Source: Oleiphilus messinensis
GTDB taxonomy: Bacteria > Pseudomonadota > Gammaproteobacteria > Pseudomonadales > Oleiphilaceae
Assembly (NCBI RefSeq): GCF_002162375.1
Contig: NZ_CP021425.1
Coordinates: 1,113,501-1,177,500, forward strand
Reading direction: 5' to 3'
DNA length: 64,000 bases
The notes below the pieces were generated by a model. The model was not told the DNA's origin and searched no databases. It was given only the letters and a program-made list of their open reading frames with translations. The position numbers were made by a program, and so were the translations under genes. This document shows, one piece after another, positions 16,376 to 26,027 of this stretch; positions within the stretch are counted from its first letter, which is position 1, and each line of letters starts with the position of its first letter.

Positions 16376-18754
16376 TTACTTTGGTTTGGCTGGTGACTGG
16401 ATGGGTCTGATGTTATCGGGAGCTGGGGCACAGCATACTTTGTTTCGGCCTTCGTGCTTGGCTTGGTAAAGCGCTGTATCGGCTGCATTTAGCAAACGGT
16501 CGGGCGTGGTGCCATGTATCGGGTAAACCGAGACACCAATTGATATGGTTACAGCTCTGGAGCGTCCTGAAGATAGATCGCGGGCAATCAGGTTGTCTGC
16601 GACTGCAAGCCTGATTTCATTGGCTCTTACCGATGCGTCCTTCAAGTCACTATCCGGCATGATGATGACGAACTCCTCTCCACCGTAGCGACAGGCCACA
16701 TCTTCTTTTCGGATATGGTTTCGGAGGAGTTGGCCTAATTGAGTCAATAGTTCATCACCCACACTGTGGCCAAATTGGTCATTCACATTTTTAAAGTGAT
16801 CAACATCAAGCATTAGCAGGCTGATTTGAGACTGTTTTCGGTCTGCCCTGGCCAGCTCTCGGGGTATTAACTCGTTAAAGTAGCGTCGATTCTGCAAGCC
16901 GGTCAGCGCGTCCATGACCGATTCTCGTTTTAAATTTTCACGTAACTGAATGTTGGCAATGGCAAGTGCCAGAATCTTCGCGACTGCTTCACCCAATCGC
17001 TTACGGTCTTTCAGGGTTTGGTCTGAACAGCGTCGCACTTCCATCGAGCTGGTTGCGTTTGCAACTCCGCATTGTTCAGCACTGACTCGGATATGTAATA
17101 AGCCGAGAATCTGGTCTCTTGTTTTAAGCGGAATACAAAGCGTTATATTTTCGCTTTGAGCGAGCGCGCAAGAGCATGCTGGTGCATTGATGCCATCTTC
17201 GGTATGGGTTTCGCTCCGGCGCATCGCCCAGCACTCCGATCGGCTGAATGCGGAATCTGTTGATTCTATTCTCCAATGCAGGCGCGGAATCAAGTGGCCC
17301 TGACTATCCAGCATTAAAAGCAGACCGCTATCGTGATTAAAGAGTCGAAGTAGTTGTTTCTGGACCGTCTGATACAGGTCATCAAGCGACTCACAGGATT
17401 GCACGAGCTGGCTCAGTTCGTTCAGTAGTTCGATATCATGGTTCCGTTTCTCCAGGTTATGTACCATGCCTGAAAGCTCTTGGGTACGGGCTTCGACTCG
17501 TGTTTCCAGGGCTTCGATCTGGCCCCGGAGTTTATTCACCATAATATTGAACGCATTTGCCAGAATGCCGATTTCATCGCTGCGTTGAATTTGGCTTGAT
17601 ACTGTCAGATCACCTTGTGTAATGCGTCGTGCATCCTCCGCAAGCTGGATAACCGGATTGGTCAAGCGTTTTAAATACATATATGCCGCGACCAAGGCGG
17701 TGGTCAGCAGGAACAGCGTCACCAGAATGATGCGTTCAGTAAGCTCGCTGGCTTCGGCTTTCAATTCATCCACATAAACGGAGGTGCTCAGGTACCAGTC
17801 GAACCCCGGGAAGTAATCTACCCAGGCAATTTTCTCGTAGCCGAAGTTGCCCTTATCATCCAGTTTATCCCACTTATAAATCAGCTTTTTCTCCAGCGTT
17901 ATTGAGGCATCAATTATGTCTTGAGCGAGAGGATTGCCGGTCATTGGATTGAGCATTTGCGCAACATTTCGCCCTTCCAGTTGGTTGTTCGGATGGATCA
18001 CCATCTCCTGCTGGCTGTTAAAAACATACATGTAGCCCGTTTGCCCAATGCGAGTTTGCAGGATGAAGTTGCGCAAGTTATTGACCAGGGTTATTTTTCG
18101 CGTTTCGATATCGGATTGGATATCGTCCATGTAGACGCCTGTGCCAAGCACGAGGTTCCAGTCGGGTATGAGTCGATAATAAGAGATTTTTTCAGCACGC
18201 TCAGACTTGTCCAGGCGTTGCCAGGAATAGTGATAAAACCCGTGACCTTCTGCTTTCGCCCGGGCAGTAATGTTGGATAAGGTTTCCTGCGCATCTTTCG
18301 AATTGAGTTGCCTGATTTGCATTTCATTAAACCGGGCATCCGGATGCGCAATAATCTCTCCGTCCAGGTTGAGCAACCAAAAATAATCGTGGTTGCCGTA
18401 AGTGGTTGTGCGGACAAAGTCTTTTAGCAGTTCGTGGGCTTGTTGTTCACTGACCAGCCTCGCTGAGACTCTTCGTTTTAGTTGGTTGATGTAGGCGTTA
18501 ACCTGCTCAATGGATCGTACCAGTTCACGTTTTTTCGCATCAATTAACGTATCTTCATAATATTTCAGTTCCTGATACCGGTTCTGGATGAGTTCGTATG
18601 TTGTGTCCAGGGTTCCGCGGGCATGCTGTTCGGCATTGTGGATAAAGCGTTGCTCCATCCAGGGTATGGTAAATCCGTAGACGATGAGTCCAGAAAGGCA
18701 CACGGTAATGACAACCGTGGAGAACGTTCGAGAGAAAAGTTTCGATTTTGGCAT
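16376..18754 (-). CDS. Membrane diguanylate cyclase: Cache-HAMP-GAF-GGDEF
   Basis: The protein (792 residues) should make cyclic di-GMP from GTP in response to a periplasmic signal. In order: a membrane helix at about 8-30; a Cache-type periplasmic domain with the repeated signatures YFWLLNLDGEIIAHPD and GYMYVFNSQQEMVIHPN; a second helix near ERIILVTLFLLTTALVAAYM; HAMP (RLTNPVIQLAEDARRI); a coiled coil; a GAF-like domain; and GGDEF with an intact GGEEF in CRYGGEEFVIIMPD. An RxxD product-inhibition site (RKED) lies five residues before it. I chose ATG 18754 (MPKSKLFSR), where the first helix follows; the longer frame overlaps the protease terminus and reads a low-complexity Ala-rich stretch. 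The genes at 16376 and 18861 share strand, separated by about 100 bases. Confidence 0.92.
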   Translation of the reverse strand: MPKSKLFSRTFSTVVITVCLSGLIVYGFTIPWMEQRFIHNAEQHARGTLDTTYELIQNRYQELKYYEDTLIDAKKRELVRSIEQVNAYINQLKRRVSARLVSEQQAHELLKDFVRTTTYGNHDYFWLLNLDGEIIAHPDARFNEMQIRQLNSKDAQETLSNITARAKAEGHGFYHYSWQRLDKSERAEKISYYRLIPDWNLVLGTGVYMDDIQSDIETRKITLVNNLRNFILQTRIGQTGYMYVFNSQQEMVIHPNNQLEGRNVAQMLNPMTGNPLAQDIIDASITLEKKLIYKWDKLDDKGNFGYEKIAWVDYFPGFDWYLSTSVYVDELKAEASELTERIILVTLFLLTTALVAAYMYLKRLTNPVIQLAEDARRITQGDLTVSSQIQRSDEIGILANAFNIMVNKLRGQIEALETRVEARTQELSGMVHNLEKRNHDIELLNELSQLVQSCESLDDLYQTVQKQLLRLFNHDSGLLLMLDSQGHLIPRLHWRIESTDSAFSRSECWAMRRSETHTEDGINAPACSCALAQSENITLCIPLKTRDQILGLLHIRVSAEQCGVANATSSMEVRRCSDQTLKDRKRLGEAVAKILALAIANIQLRENLKRESVMDALTGLQNRRYFNELIPRELARADRKQSQISLLMLDVDHFKNVNDQFGHSVGDELLTQLGQLLRNHIRKEDVACRYGGEEFVIIMPDSDLKDASVRANEIRLAVADNLIARDLSSGRSRAVTISIGVSVYPIHGTTPDRLLNAADTALYQAKHEGRNKVCCAPAPDNIRPIQSPAKPK

Positions 18755-18860
18755 GAATCTGCAACCCGGTGCGTGTGCGTTCTTGCCATTAATCATAGCA
18801 CCGGGATAATCAAGAAGCAGTGTTCCTGACCATCCCGATGTGTGTGGGTGTTTGGGGCAA

Positions 18861-21239
18861 TTATTTATTTCGGCCTTTGCCGCCACCTTTGCCACCGCCG
18901 GAACCGCCGCTGTCACCACCACCGCTAGCATCTGTCACCGTCACTTCAGACCAGGCTGACCATGGGGATACACCCTCCGAATTGCTGGAGCGAGCACGGT
19001 AGCGGAAAGTCCCTGTACCCACGTTGTCAGAATAAACCGTGGTATCTTGAGACGGGCTTGCAACAGTGGTTGTACCATTCCAGGTGTTGCGTTTCTTGTG
19101 CTTGGTTTCGCGCTGAATTTCAAAGCCGGTCTCATTGTCCGTATCGGTCCAGCTCAATTGCGCGGCACCGTCTGTACCATCGACCGCGATGAAGTTTGCG
19201 GGCGTCACGGGAGGCTCCACCAACTCATTGACAAAAACACTTACCGTTGCCGTGGATGTTAAACCACCGGTATCGCTAATGATGTATGTGAAGCTGTCCG
19301 GGCCGGTGTAGCCAGAAGCAGGCGTGTAGTTGATCGAGTTACCATTGATTGTCGCGGTGCCGTTAGCCGGTTGATTGACTGCAGTTACGGTGAGGGCATC
19401 ACCGTCCGGGTCGCTGTCATTATTCAGGACTGCGATCAGGCTGCTGGAATCCTGAGACAGGGTTTCGCTGTCATTGAGAGCCACGGGAGCGTCATTCACT
19501 GCCGAAATGGAAACGGTAACGGTTGCTGTTGCACTGCCACCCTGGCCATCAATGATGGTGTAGCTGAACTGATCTGTGCCATTTGCATTTGCAAAAGGCG
19601 TGTACTCGATTGTGCCGCCCTGAATTTGAGTTGTGCCCAATGTGCCATTATTCACTTGAGACAGCACTAACGTGTCACCATCAATATCACTGTCATTGCT
19701 TAAAACGGCAATGTTGATTGCCTGATCTTCTGTTGTTGAGGCACTGTCGTTTTGCGCTTCGGGCGCATTGTTGTTGCTCTGGTTAGGTGAGATGCTGCCT
19801 GATATATAGTACAGACCCTGAGAGCCGTAGTCGTCGTAAGTGCTGGCACTGGGGGTATCACCAACGCCAGTGACGGCGAGGTAGTAAGCACCGGCACTGG
19901 CTTGATACTGGATCTCGGCATAAGTATCTGTAGTGGGGGAGGATTGAGCAAGCGCCTGACCTTGAGCATTTAACAAGGTGGCCTTGATGTCCAGATTTGC
20001 GCCTCTGGCATAGTTGTCGTTAAACGCCAGCCATGCGGGGGTCACTGTGACATTGATCGTACCCTCTCCGGAAATGATTTCGAACACATCAATATCATTC
20101 CGGGACGAGATGACACCTTTGTTGCCCGAGTAATAATTGGCGGGATCGTTTTCCGGGGTTGTGACTACAATTTGGCCGGCCCCATCGATTTCCAGAGCAG
20201 AAGCGCTGCTGATATCGTCGCCGTGATCATCTGGTCGAAGGCCTACATTCGCGGCAATGATGCCAAAGTCGTCCTGGGTATTGTTGGCATCGTTATAATC
20301 ACCCTTACTCCACTGGCTGACGTGGGTGTTGTAGCCGACACCCATGATCGGTCCCCAACGGGTGTAGCCGCTGCCATGCCCGTTGTAATAGGCTGAGCCA
20401 CTCAGTGTTCCATCATGTCCAAGGCCCTGATTGTGACCCATTTCATGAGACGCGGCTTCAGAGACATAGCGTGGTGCGCCGCCGCCGAGGTTGTTGTAGT
20501 AAACCAGAGCGGGTTGATAGTAGGCGTAGTTGCTGCGGCCCCAGACCCCAAGGTAGGCGACCCCGCCGGCGCTGCTGTGGGGCATTGCGGTTCCGTTTTC
20601 ATCGGTGTTGTGCGTGATCAGGATCCGGCCTACTGTGGGCCCCATCTGAGCAGGGGCTTCGGTGGTGACATCAACATCAAATGCGGCGTAGTCCTCTGCC
20701 ACACGGTGCCAGATTGCGGCGATATCATCGAGTTCGGACTGGCTGTAGGTATAGGGCGAACCATCTCGGTCAAAAGGTTTGGCATGGTATGCTGAAACGC
20801 TGCCATTCCAGATTGTGCCTTCAATTGTGTGTCCGTCAACGTCAAGATAAATGATATTTGAGGCGCCGGGTTTGCTGTGTAGGGTAAACGTATCCGTTGC
20901 GCTGAGACCAGATTCAGGGCTCGGTAGTTCCTCAGAGGATTCTGGAACCGTTTTTTCATCGATATAGAAGATGCCGCCCTCAGGGTCTACATCGACATGA
21001 TCATAGTCCTGCTCCGGTATTGAAAAGCGTTCCAGCCAGTTCAGTGCCTGTTTCTGAGCGGCCGGAGGGAGCGATGCAATTTTGTCCCGTACACGTCCGG
21101 GGGGAAGATCCTCTAGTCCGGGAGGTAACTGCTGCAGTGCAGCGTTTGCGGGATTGGCATGCACGGTGCCAGAGATCAAGCCGCATGCAGAAATAAGGCT
21201 GATGGCCACCGTGAGTGCTTTTGAGTAGTGAAAAGACAT
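18861..21239 (-). CDS. Secreted zinc metalloprotease with cadherin-like and fibronectin-type domains
   Basis: A 792-residue secreted protein. A signal peptide (MSFHYSKALTVAISLIS, cleavage likely after TVHA) is followed by a propeptide-like Pro-rich region. The catalytic domain has the extended zinc motif HEMGHNQGLGHD at 265-276 (HExxHxxGxxHD, metzincin type). About 510-620 and 620-710 are two cadherin-like/VCBS-type repeats (NDSDIDGDTL and NDSDPDGDAL), then a fibronectin type III domain and a Gly/Ser/Lys tail ending GGGKGRNK. ATG 21239 was chosen because the signal peptide begins there. The tail is not a typical GlyGly-CTERM signal. It probably degrades extracellular proteins, but the substrate is unknown. 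It is oriented like the APE operon but separated from it by 264 bases. Confidence 0.88.
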   Translation of the reverse strand: MSFHYSKALTVAISLISACGLISGTVHANPANAALQQLPPGLEDLPPGRVRDKIASLPPAAQKQALNWLERFSIPEQDYDHVDVDPEGGIFYIDEKTVPESSEELPSPESGLSATDTFTLHSKPGASNIIYLDVDGHTIEGTIWNGSVSAYHAKPFDRDGSPYTYSQSELDDIAAIWHRVAEDYAAFDVDVTTEAPAQMGPTVGRILITHNTDENGTAMPHSSAGGVAYLGVWGRSNYAYYQPALVYYNNLGGGAPRYVSEAASHEMGHNQGLGHDGTLSGSAYYNGHGSGYTRWGPIMGVGYNTHVSQWSKGDYNDANNTQDDFGIIAANVGLRPDDHGDDISSASALEIDGAGQIVVTTPENDPANYYSGNKGVISSRNDIDVFEIISGEGTINVTVTPAWLAFNDNYARGANLDIKATLLNAQGQALAQSSPTTDTYAEIQYQASAGAYYLAVTGVGDTPSASTYDDYGSQGLYYISGSISPNQSNNNAPEAQNDSASTTEDQAINIAVLSNDSDIDGDTLVLSQVNNGTLGTTQIQGGTIEYTPFANANGTDQFSYTIIDGQGGSATATVTVSISAVNDAPVALNDSETLSQDSSSLIAVLNNDSDPDGDALTVTAVNQPANGTATINGNSINYTPASGYTGPDSFTYIISDTGGLTSTATVSVFVNELVEPPVTPANFIAVDGTDGAAQLSWTDTDNETGFEIQRETKHKKRNTWNGTTTVASPSQDTTVYSDNVGTGTFRYRARSSNSEGVSPWSAWSEVTVTDASGGGDSGGSGGGKGGGKGRNK

Positions 21240-21503
21240 TTGAGAACCTCGTGTTTGAAATCCGTGTGTGTCGATCCTAGTTAATTTCCAGATTACGTGG
21301 TGTGATCGACTTACGTCCATAGTGATGCGTGGGTCACATTGCAAAATTTAGCAAAATATTGTAACGCAAGGGAGGTGGATGGAAACCCCCGGTACAGTAG
21401 TGATTACCCCGTATTTGAGGGTAAGTGCCTGACATTCAGCAAAAATATTTTAACTTTTGTAGTGATTTGTATTTTGGTCGAAATCGCCGCAAATTATCGG
21501 GTT

Positions 21504-22733
21504 TTACTTTGGCCACTTGCGAAATATAAGCGAAGTGTTAATCCCGCCGAACGCGAAATTATTCGACATCACATATTCTGTATCCAGATTGCGAAAGGCC
21601 CCTGTGATGTAGTCAAGGTCGGCACAGCGTGGGTCCAGGTTCTGCAAGTTCAAGGTTGGGGCAAAAGCATTGTCGTACATCATATTGACCGTTGCCCAGG
21701 CTTCGATTGCGCCACAGGCACCCAGGGTATGGCCCAGGTAACTTTTTAAAGAGCTAATCGGGATTCGACGCTGAAAGACTTCACGAGTGGCGTGTGTCTC
21801 TGCGATATCGCCTTGTTCCGTAGCTGTGCCATGGGCATTCACATAGCCAATAGCGTCTGGCGAGATTTGCGCATCATCCAGTGCTTGTTGCATAGCGGCA
21901 CGCATGGTGTCTTTTTCCGGGCGGGTGATATGTGCACCGTCGCAATTCGTGCCATAGCCGACAACTTCCGCCAATATAATCGCGCCGCGGGCTTGAGCGT
22001 GCTCAAGTTCTTCAAGAATTAACGCACCTGCACCTTCTCCAATCACGAGTCCTTCGCGATCCTGATCGAATGGTCTTGGCGTCGTTTCGGGTGTGTCGTT
22101 TCTCATACTGGCGGCATACATCGTATCAAATACCGCTACTTGGGTAACGCAGAGTTCTTCTGCGCCTCCGGCAATCATGATTTTTTGCTTGCCAAAGCGG
22201 ACCGCTTCATAGGCATATCCGATACCTTGTGACCCCGATGTACACGCAGAGCTGGTGGTGTGTACCCGGCCTTTCAAGCCTAGAAACACCGCAATATTGA
22301 CGGGGGTTGTGTGTCCCATCATCTGGATATAACTTGTGGCTGTAACCCCGGCCATCACCTTATCCTTAAGCAGTCGGCCGTAGGCGGGGATGGGGCTGGT
22401 TGAGCCCATACAGGAGCCGAACGCCACGCCAGTCGCACCAGATGTTATTTCTGGGGAATCGGTCAGGTCTGCGTACTTGAGGGCTTGTTCCGCAGCAATG
22501 GTTGCCATAATCGACCCGCGTCCCATTGAGCGGGTTTTCTTGCGCGTGAAATGGCTTGGCAAGGTCAGGTCAGGAATGGGAGCTGCCAGCTTGGTATTCA
22601 AGCCGTCAATTTCAGACCAGTCGTCCATATATCGTGTAGCGTTCCGGCCTCGATTCAGGTTCCCGTTGAAGTCCTTCCAAGTGTTGCCAAACGCTGTAAG
22701 GGAAGCCATGCCAGTCACAACAACTCGTTTCAT
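21504..22733 (-). CDS. apeR: APE beta-ketoacyl-ACP synthase (ApeR-like, FabF type)
   Basis: A ketosynthase of the aryl polyene pathway, 409 residues. The Cys-His-His triad is complete: C164 in SSACTSGSQ, H301 in NAHGTATEQGD and H335 in KSYLGHTLGACG. It is the last gene of the operon, in the position of ApeR, which in described systems is the third KS-type enzyme and is thought to act in initiation or priming. Its start overlaps the ketoreductase stop by four bases. The family is certain; the exact role is inferred from gene order. Confidence 0.92.
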   Translation of the reverse strand: MKRVVVTGMASLTAFGNTWKDFNGNLNRGRNATRYMDDWSEIDGLNTKLAAPIPDLTLPSHFTRKKTRSMGRGSIMATIAAEQALKYADLTDSPEITSGATGVAFGSCMGSTSPIPAYGRLLKDKVMAGVTATSYIQMMGHTTPVNIAVFLGLKGRVHTTSSACTSGSQGIGYAYEAVRFGKQKIMIAGGAEELCVTQVAVFDTMYAASMRNDTPETTPRPFDQDREGLVIGEGAGALILEELEHAQARGAIILAEVVGYGTNCDGAHITRPEKDTMRAAMQQALDDAQISPDAIGYVNAHGTATEQGDIAETHATREVFQRRIPISSLKSYLGHTLGACGAIEAWATVNMMYDNAFAPTLNLQNLDPRCADLDYITGAFRNLDTEYVMSNNFAFGGINTSLIFRKWPK

Positions 22734-23524
22734 GCCAGTCCACCATCTACTGCGATAACTTGTTTGGTTACGTAGGCTGCATCATCCGACATCAAAAAGC
22801 GTACAACTGCAGCGACTTCTTCCGGTTTTCCCATCCTTTTTGCCGGGATCATTTTAACAATGTCCTGATAGTGTTTTTCGCTGTCGGCTGTGGCATCGAG
22901 TATGTCAGTATCGATCAAACCCGGTGCGACACAGTTGACTGTAATTTTCCGTTTGCCTAATTCAATCGCCAGGGATTTACTTGCGCCAATTAAGCCGGCT
23001 TTGGACGCGCTGTAGTTGACCTGACCCCGATTCCCCATAATTCCCGATACGGACGACATTGCAATAATTCGACCGCCTTGACGATTACGGATCATGGGCA
23101 TGATTGCCGGTTGCACAACATTGTAAAAGCCACTGAGGTTGGTGTGAATAACATCATCCCAATCCGTATCGGTGATCGACGGGAACGCATTGTCCCGGGT
23201 GATGCCCGCATTGCAAATGATGCCATAATATGGACCATTTGCTTCGATGTCTGACTCGATTACCGTTCGAGCTGTTTCCCGATCTGCCACATCGAACTTC
23301 AGTACACTCAGGTCGTGCTGGACAGCCCCATGCTGGGAAGCGTTTTCGGCCAGTATTTCAAGTATTTCTGTCCTGACGGATGCCAGTGCCTGATCATCGC
23401 TACGGTAGTGGAGTACGATGTCAAAACCCTGTCTGGCCAGATCCAGCGCAATCGCTCTGCCGATACCTCGACTCGATCCTGTGACGAGTACTCGACGTTT
23501 TGTTGTGTGTTTGGCATCAACCAT
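22730..23524 (-). CDS. apeQ: APE 3-oxoacyl-ACP reductase (ApeQ, FabG type)
   Basis: A short-chain dehydrogenase that reduces the 3-keto group in each polyene extension cycle. The 264-residue protein has the NADPH motif TGSSRGIGRAIA, the NAG-type segment ICNAGITRDN, the catalytic Ser in MSSVSGIMGNRGQ and YSASK with the Tyr and Lys. I chose ATG 23524 (MVDAKHTTKRRVLV) because the Rossmann strand follows at once and the longer frame adds unrelated sequence over the apeP end. It starts five bases after the apeP stop and overlaps apeR by four. Confidence 0.94.
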   Translation of the reverse strand: MVDAKHTTKRRVLVTGSSRGIGRAIALDLARQGFDIVLHYRSDDQALASVRTEILEILAENASQHGAVQHDLSVLKFDVADRETARTVIESDIEANGPYYGIICNAGITRDNAFPSITDTDWDDVIHTNLSGFYNVVQPAIMPMIRNRQGGRIIAMSSVSGIMGNRGQVNYSASKAGLIGASKSLAIELGKRKITVNCVAPGLIDTDILDATADSEKHYQDIVKMIPAKRMGKPEEVAAVVRFLMSDDAAYVTKQVIAVDGGLA

Positions 23525-23529
23525 GTTGT

Positions 23530-24105
23530 TTACTCCAACCCTTTCAAGTAAGCCTCGGTGTCTTGAGGCTGGTAAACGTTTATTTTGGCCTCTGCGACCA
23601 AGGCTTCGCATTTTGAAAAAAACTGACCTGCATTGGCAAGCGCTTTTGCGATTGTGCTGCTAATTTGTGGCAAATTTGCAAGGTCAAGTTCTCGATTTTC
23701 TAGTTGGGAGCGGTTAATTGTGTAAATCTCGCAATCGAAAACGCAGAGGCCGCTCTCTTCCTCGTAAAGACGGCTGACCCGTGTGATTAATGTTTCATGT
23801 TCGAGAAAACCGTTTACTTCGGCACTGAATTTACGGGTTCCGAGTAAGAAACCAATCTGAATCGGGTGTTGGTTTTTCAGGTTCTGGAAGCCTTTCCAGG
23901 CGCCAATGGTTTGTGCCATCAGTTCAATGCCGATATAAGACGGAAGCCAACGACTGTCGTGATCAAAGAACAGGTTGTCAGCCTGGATACAGGTCAGGCT
24001 CAGCGCTTGATCTTGATCCGCTGAAAGTAAAGAATCGATCAATATCATGGGAGGGCGATGTGCGAGCAATGCCTCTATTGGCGGGAAGGCGGGTGTCAAT
24101 GTCAT
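23530..24105 (-). CDS. apeP: APE 3-hydroxyacyl-ACP dehydratase (ApeP, hotdog fold)
   Basis: A hotdog-fold dehydratase of 191 residues; in studied APE pathways ApeI and ApeP together introduce the double bond of each cycle. The N-terminal EALLAHRPPMILIDSLL and the following GIELMAQTIGAWKGFQN helix match the FabZ-like 3-hydroxyacyl-ACP dehydratase pattern. The overlap with apeO is four bases and the gap to apeQ five, so it is tightly coupled. Confidence 0.88.
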   Translation of the reverse strand: MTLTPAFPPIEALLAHRPPMILIDSLLSADQDQALSLTCIQADNLFFDHDSRWLPSYIGIELMAQTIGAWKGFQNLKNQHPIQIGFLLGTRKFSAEVNGFLEHETLITRVSRLYEEESGLCVFDCEIYTINRSQLENRELDLANLPQISSTIAKALANAGQFFSKCEALVAEAKINVYQPQDTEAYLKGLE

Positions 24106-25385
24106 GAAGTTCGTCCTAACAGCAGACTGATATTGTTTCCGCCAAAGGCAAAAGAATTGCTCAGGCAGTAACGCAAAGGTGTGTCTGAATACAAATTGGA
24201 ATTTTTCGATGTGACTAAACTCAAGGCTGGCAATGCTGGATCGACAGTAGAGGCTGTTGTTGCTGGAGTCGGGTTGTTTTCAATAGCGGGTGGAGCACTT
24301 TCCAGGTTGATCTGTTTAGGCCGGCTGTAACGCTCATTGCGTTTGCTGAGTGCCAGCCAGCAAATTGCCGCTTCAGTGCTTCCTGCAGCGCCGAGCGTAT
24401 GCCCCGTAAAGGGTTTCGTTGAACTGCAGGGTACGGTTTGACCGAACAAGCGATGCACGGCTTTCGCTTCCATCTGGTCATTACTGGGGGTGCCAGTGCC
24501 GTGCAAGTTGATGTAATCAATATCGCGCTCTCCTAATCCTGCCATGTGCAGAGCATCTCTCATCGCAGAGGTGGCCCCTTCACCTTCCGGATCGGGCGCT
24601 GACATGTGATGGGCATCGCTGCTTTCTCCAATCCCGAGCAGGGCAATGTTGTCCCCTGTGCGTAAGTGGTTGTCTTCTTTATGCAGGCAGAAAAATGCGG
24701 CTGCTTCGCCAATGTTGATGCCATCCCTGTCCTGTGCAAAGGGGCGACTCAGACCTGAGGAGAGCGCACCCAAAGCGTGAAAGCCGTTAACGGTGAGCCG
24801 ACACAAACTGTCTGCCCCCCCGACGATCACCGCATCGCAGAGGTCGGCTCGAATGAGGTGGTAGGCGCTTGCCAGGGCTTTGGCACTGGATGAACACGCG
24901 GTTGATATTGTGTATGCCGGGCCGTTGGTTTTAAACAGATAGCGGGTGAATTCCGCTAGGGACCCGAATTCCTGTTGCTGATAGCTGTATTGCTTTGGAA
25001 AAGTACCCACTTGACTGTATTCAGCCAGGGCCGTTTCTGCTTCTGCAATGCCCGATGTGCTGGTTCCGACAACGATGCCAATTCGCGCCGGACCAAAGCG
25101 GTCAATGGCGATTTGAATGTGGTCTTGAATCTGAATCAGTGCCGCTGCAGCCAGTTGGTTGTTGCGTGTCTGGAACTGCTGAGGCCAGGCTTCCCTGTTT
25201 GGTAGCGTGCCGGCTATCTCGCCGACATGGATGCTGTGCTCCGGTACCAGATCATCCCTTGGGGTTAGCGTTGGTATGCCGCGCTCCAGGGTCTGCCAAA
25301 ACTGCTCCGGGTTATGACCTGCCGCGTTGACAACTCCAGGAGGGGACAGAATAAGCGGCGTTTCAAGCGTTTTGGGGGTGACCAT
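24102..25385 (-). CDS. apeO: APE elongating ketosynthase (ApeO)
   Basis: The condensing enzyme, 427 residues, that extends the polyene chain with malonyl-ACP. The triad is C164 in ISTACSSSAKA, H295 in NLHGTGTPSND and H329 in KPFTGHTLGAAG. In described APE systems ApeO works as a heterodimer with ApeC, which lacks the catalytic Cys; the apeC-like gene here is the first of the operon. It follows apeN by 12 bases and overlaps apeP by four. Confidence 0.92.
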   Translation of the reverse strand: MVTPKTLETPLILSPPGVVNAAGHNPEQFWQTLERGIPTLTPRDDLVPEHSIHVGEIAGTLPNREAWPQQFQTRNNQLAAAALIQIQDHIQIAIDRFGPARIGIVVGTSTSGIAEAETALAEYSQVGTFPKQYSYQQQEFGSLAEFTRYLFKTNGPAYTISTACSSSAKALASAYHLIRADLCDAVIVGGADSLCRLTVNGFHALGALSSGLSRPFAQDRDGINIGEAAAFFCLHKEDNHLRTGDNIALLGIGESSDAHHMSAPDPEGEGATSAMRDALHMAGLGERDIDYINLHGTGTPSNDQMEAKAVHRLFGQTVPCSSTKPFTGHTLGAAGSTEAAICWLALSKRNERYSRPKQINLESAPPAIENNPTPATTASTVDPALPALSLVTSKNSNLYSDTPLRYCLSNSFAFGGNNISLLLGRTS

Positions 25386-25397
25386 GGTTTCGTCTCC

Positions 25398-26027
25398 TCA
25401 GGGTGCTGTTTGCTTGTTCAGTGGCGAAATAATCCAGAGCTTACCGCTTTCTAGAAAATGGATCCGGGTAATGGCTCCAATCTCAACCATCAACTGTGGT
25501 TTACCATTCAAGCTCAGGGTACGTGTGGCTTCTCCCGTGGCGGTTTGGGGCGTTTGGGATTGAAAACGCGGGCCATATTGTGCGAGCAGGTCTTTTGTCG
25601 GCCAGAAACGCAACTGAAAGATCTGGAGCAGTAATTCGCCATTAATGAGCTTATCCAATCCGGTAATCCGATTATTGACGGGGGCGAAGGCCAGTTGCTC
25701 GTCAATCGGGAACCATTGCAACCGGAACAGCGATAAACCGAGGGGCGACATACCAACTTGAGTGAGGGACTCCGAGCCGATTTCGGTGGCGATGAGCAGA
25801 TCGAATAGTTTATTCTGCTCGTGATCAATTATTTCAACTCGTTCCAGTCGGCTCTGGTGTTTCTGTGTCTCAGGCAAACCGGGCAGTATTTTCAGGTCAG
25901 TGGCGTAGTTTGTTCGGTGAAACAAGTTCGTCTGGTGAAGCAAGCTGCAGCCGGAAAACGTACCCAACAGGGGGGTCGCGAGCAAGAACCCTGTTACAAC
26001 GGAAATTAAACGGTGCCTTGGTGACAT
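25398..26027 (-). CDS. apeN: APE DUF3261 lipoprotein (ApeN)
   Basis: A 209-residue protein with a lipoprotein signal peptide (lipobox LGTFSGCS, Cys27) and then a beta-rich periplasmic domain, matching the DUF3261 lipoproteins of APE clusters. It probably takes part in moving or anchoring the pigment at the outer membrane with the LolA-like and MMPL proteins. Its ATG overlaps the stop of the flavoenzyme gene (TAATG), so translation is coupled. Confidence 0.85.
   Translation of the reverse strand: MSPRHRLISVVTGFLLATPLLGTFSGCSLLHQTNLFHRTNYATDLKILPGLPETQKHQSRLERVEIIDHEQNKLFDLLIATEIGSESLTQVGMSPLGLSLFRLQWFPIDEQLAFAPVNNRITGLDKLINGELLLQIFQLRFWPTKDLLAQYGPRFQSQTPQTATGEATRTLSLNGKPQLMVEIGAITRIHFLESGKLWIISPLNKQTAP

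Noticed and set aside
18755-18931. N-terminal extension of the diguanylate cyclase
   Set aside because: The longer frame runs over the 3' end of the protease gene and gives an Ala-rich stretch without homology; the membrane helix starts at the ATG at 18754.
20415-20795. Plus-strand ORF over the metalloprotease gene
   Set aside because: It is the mirror of a domain-bearing minus-strand gene, has no ribosome binding site and a biased composition, as have the other long frames opposite 18861-21239.
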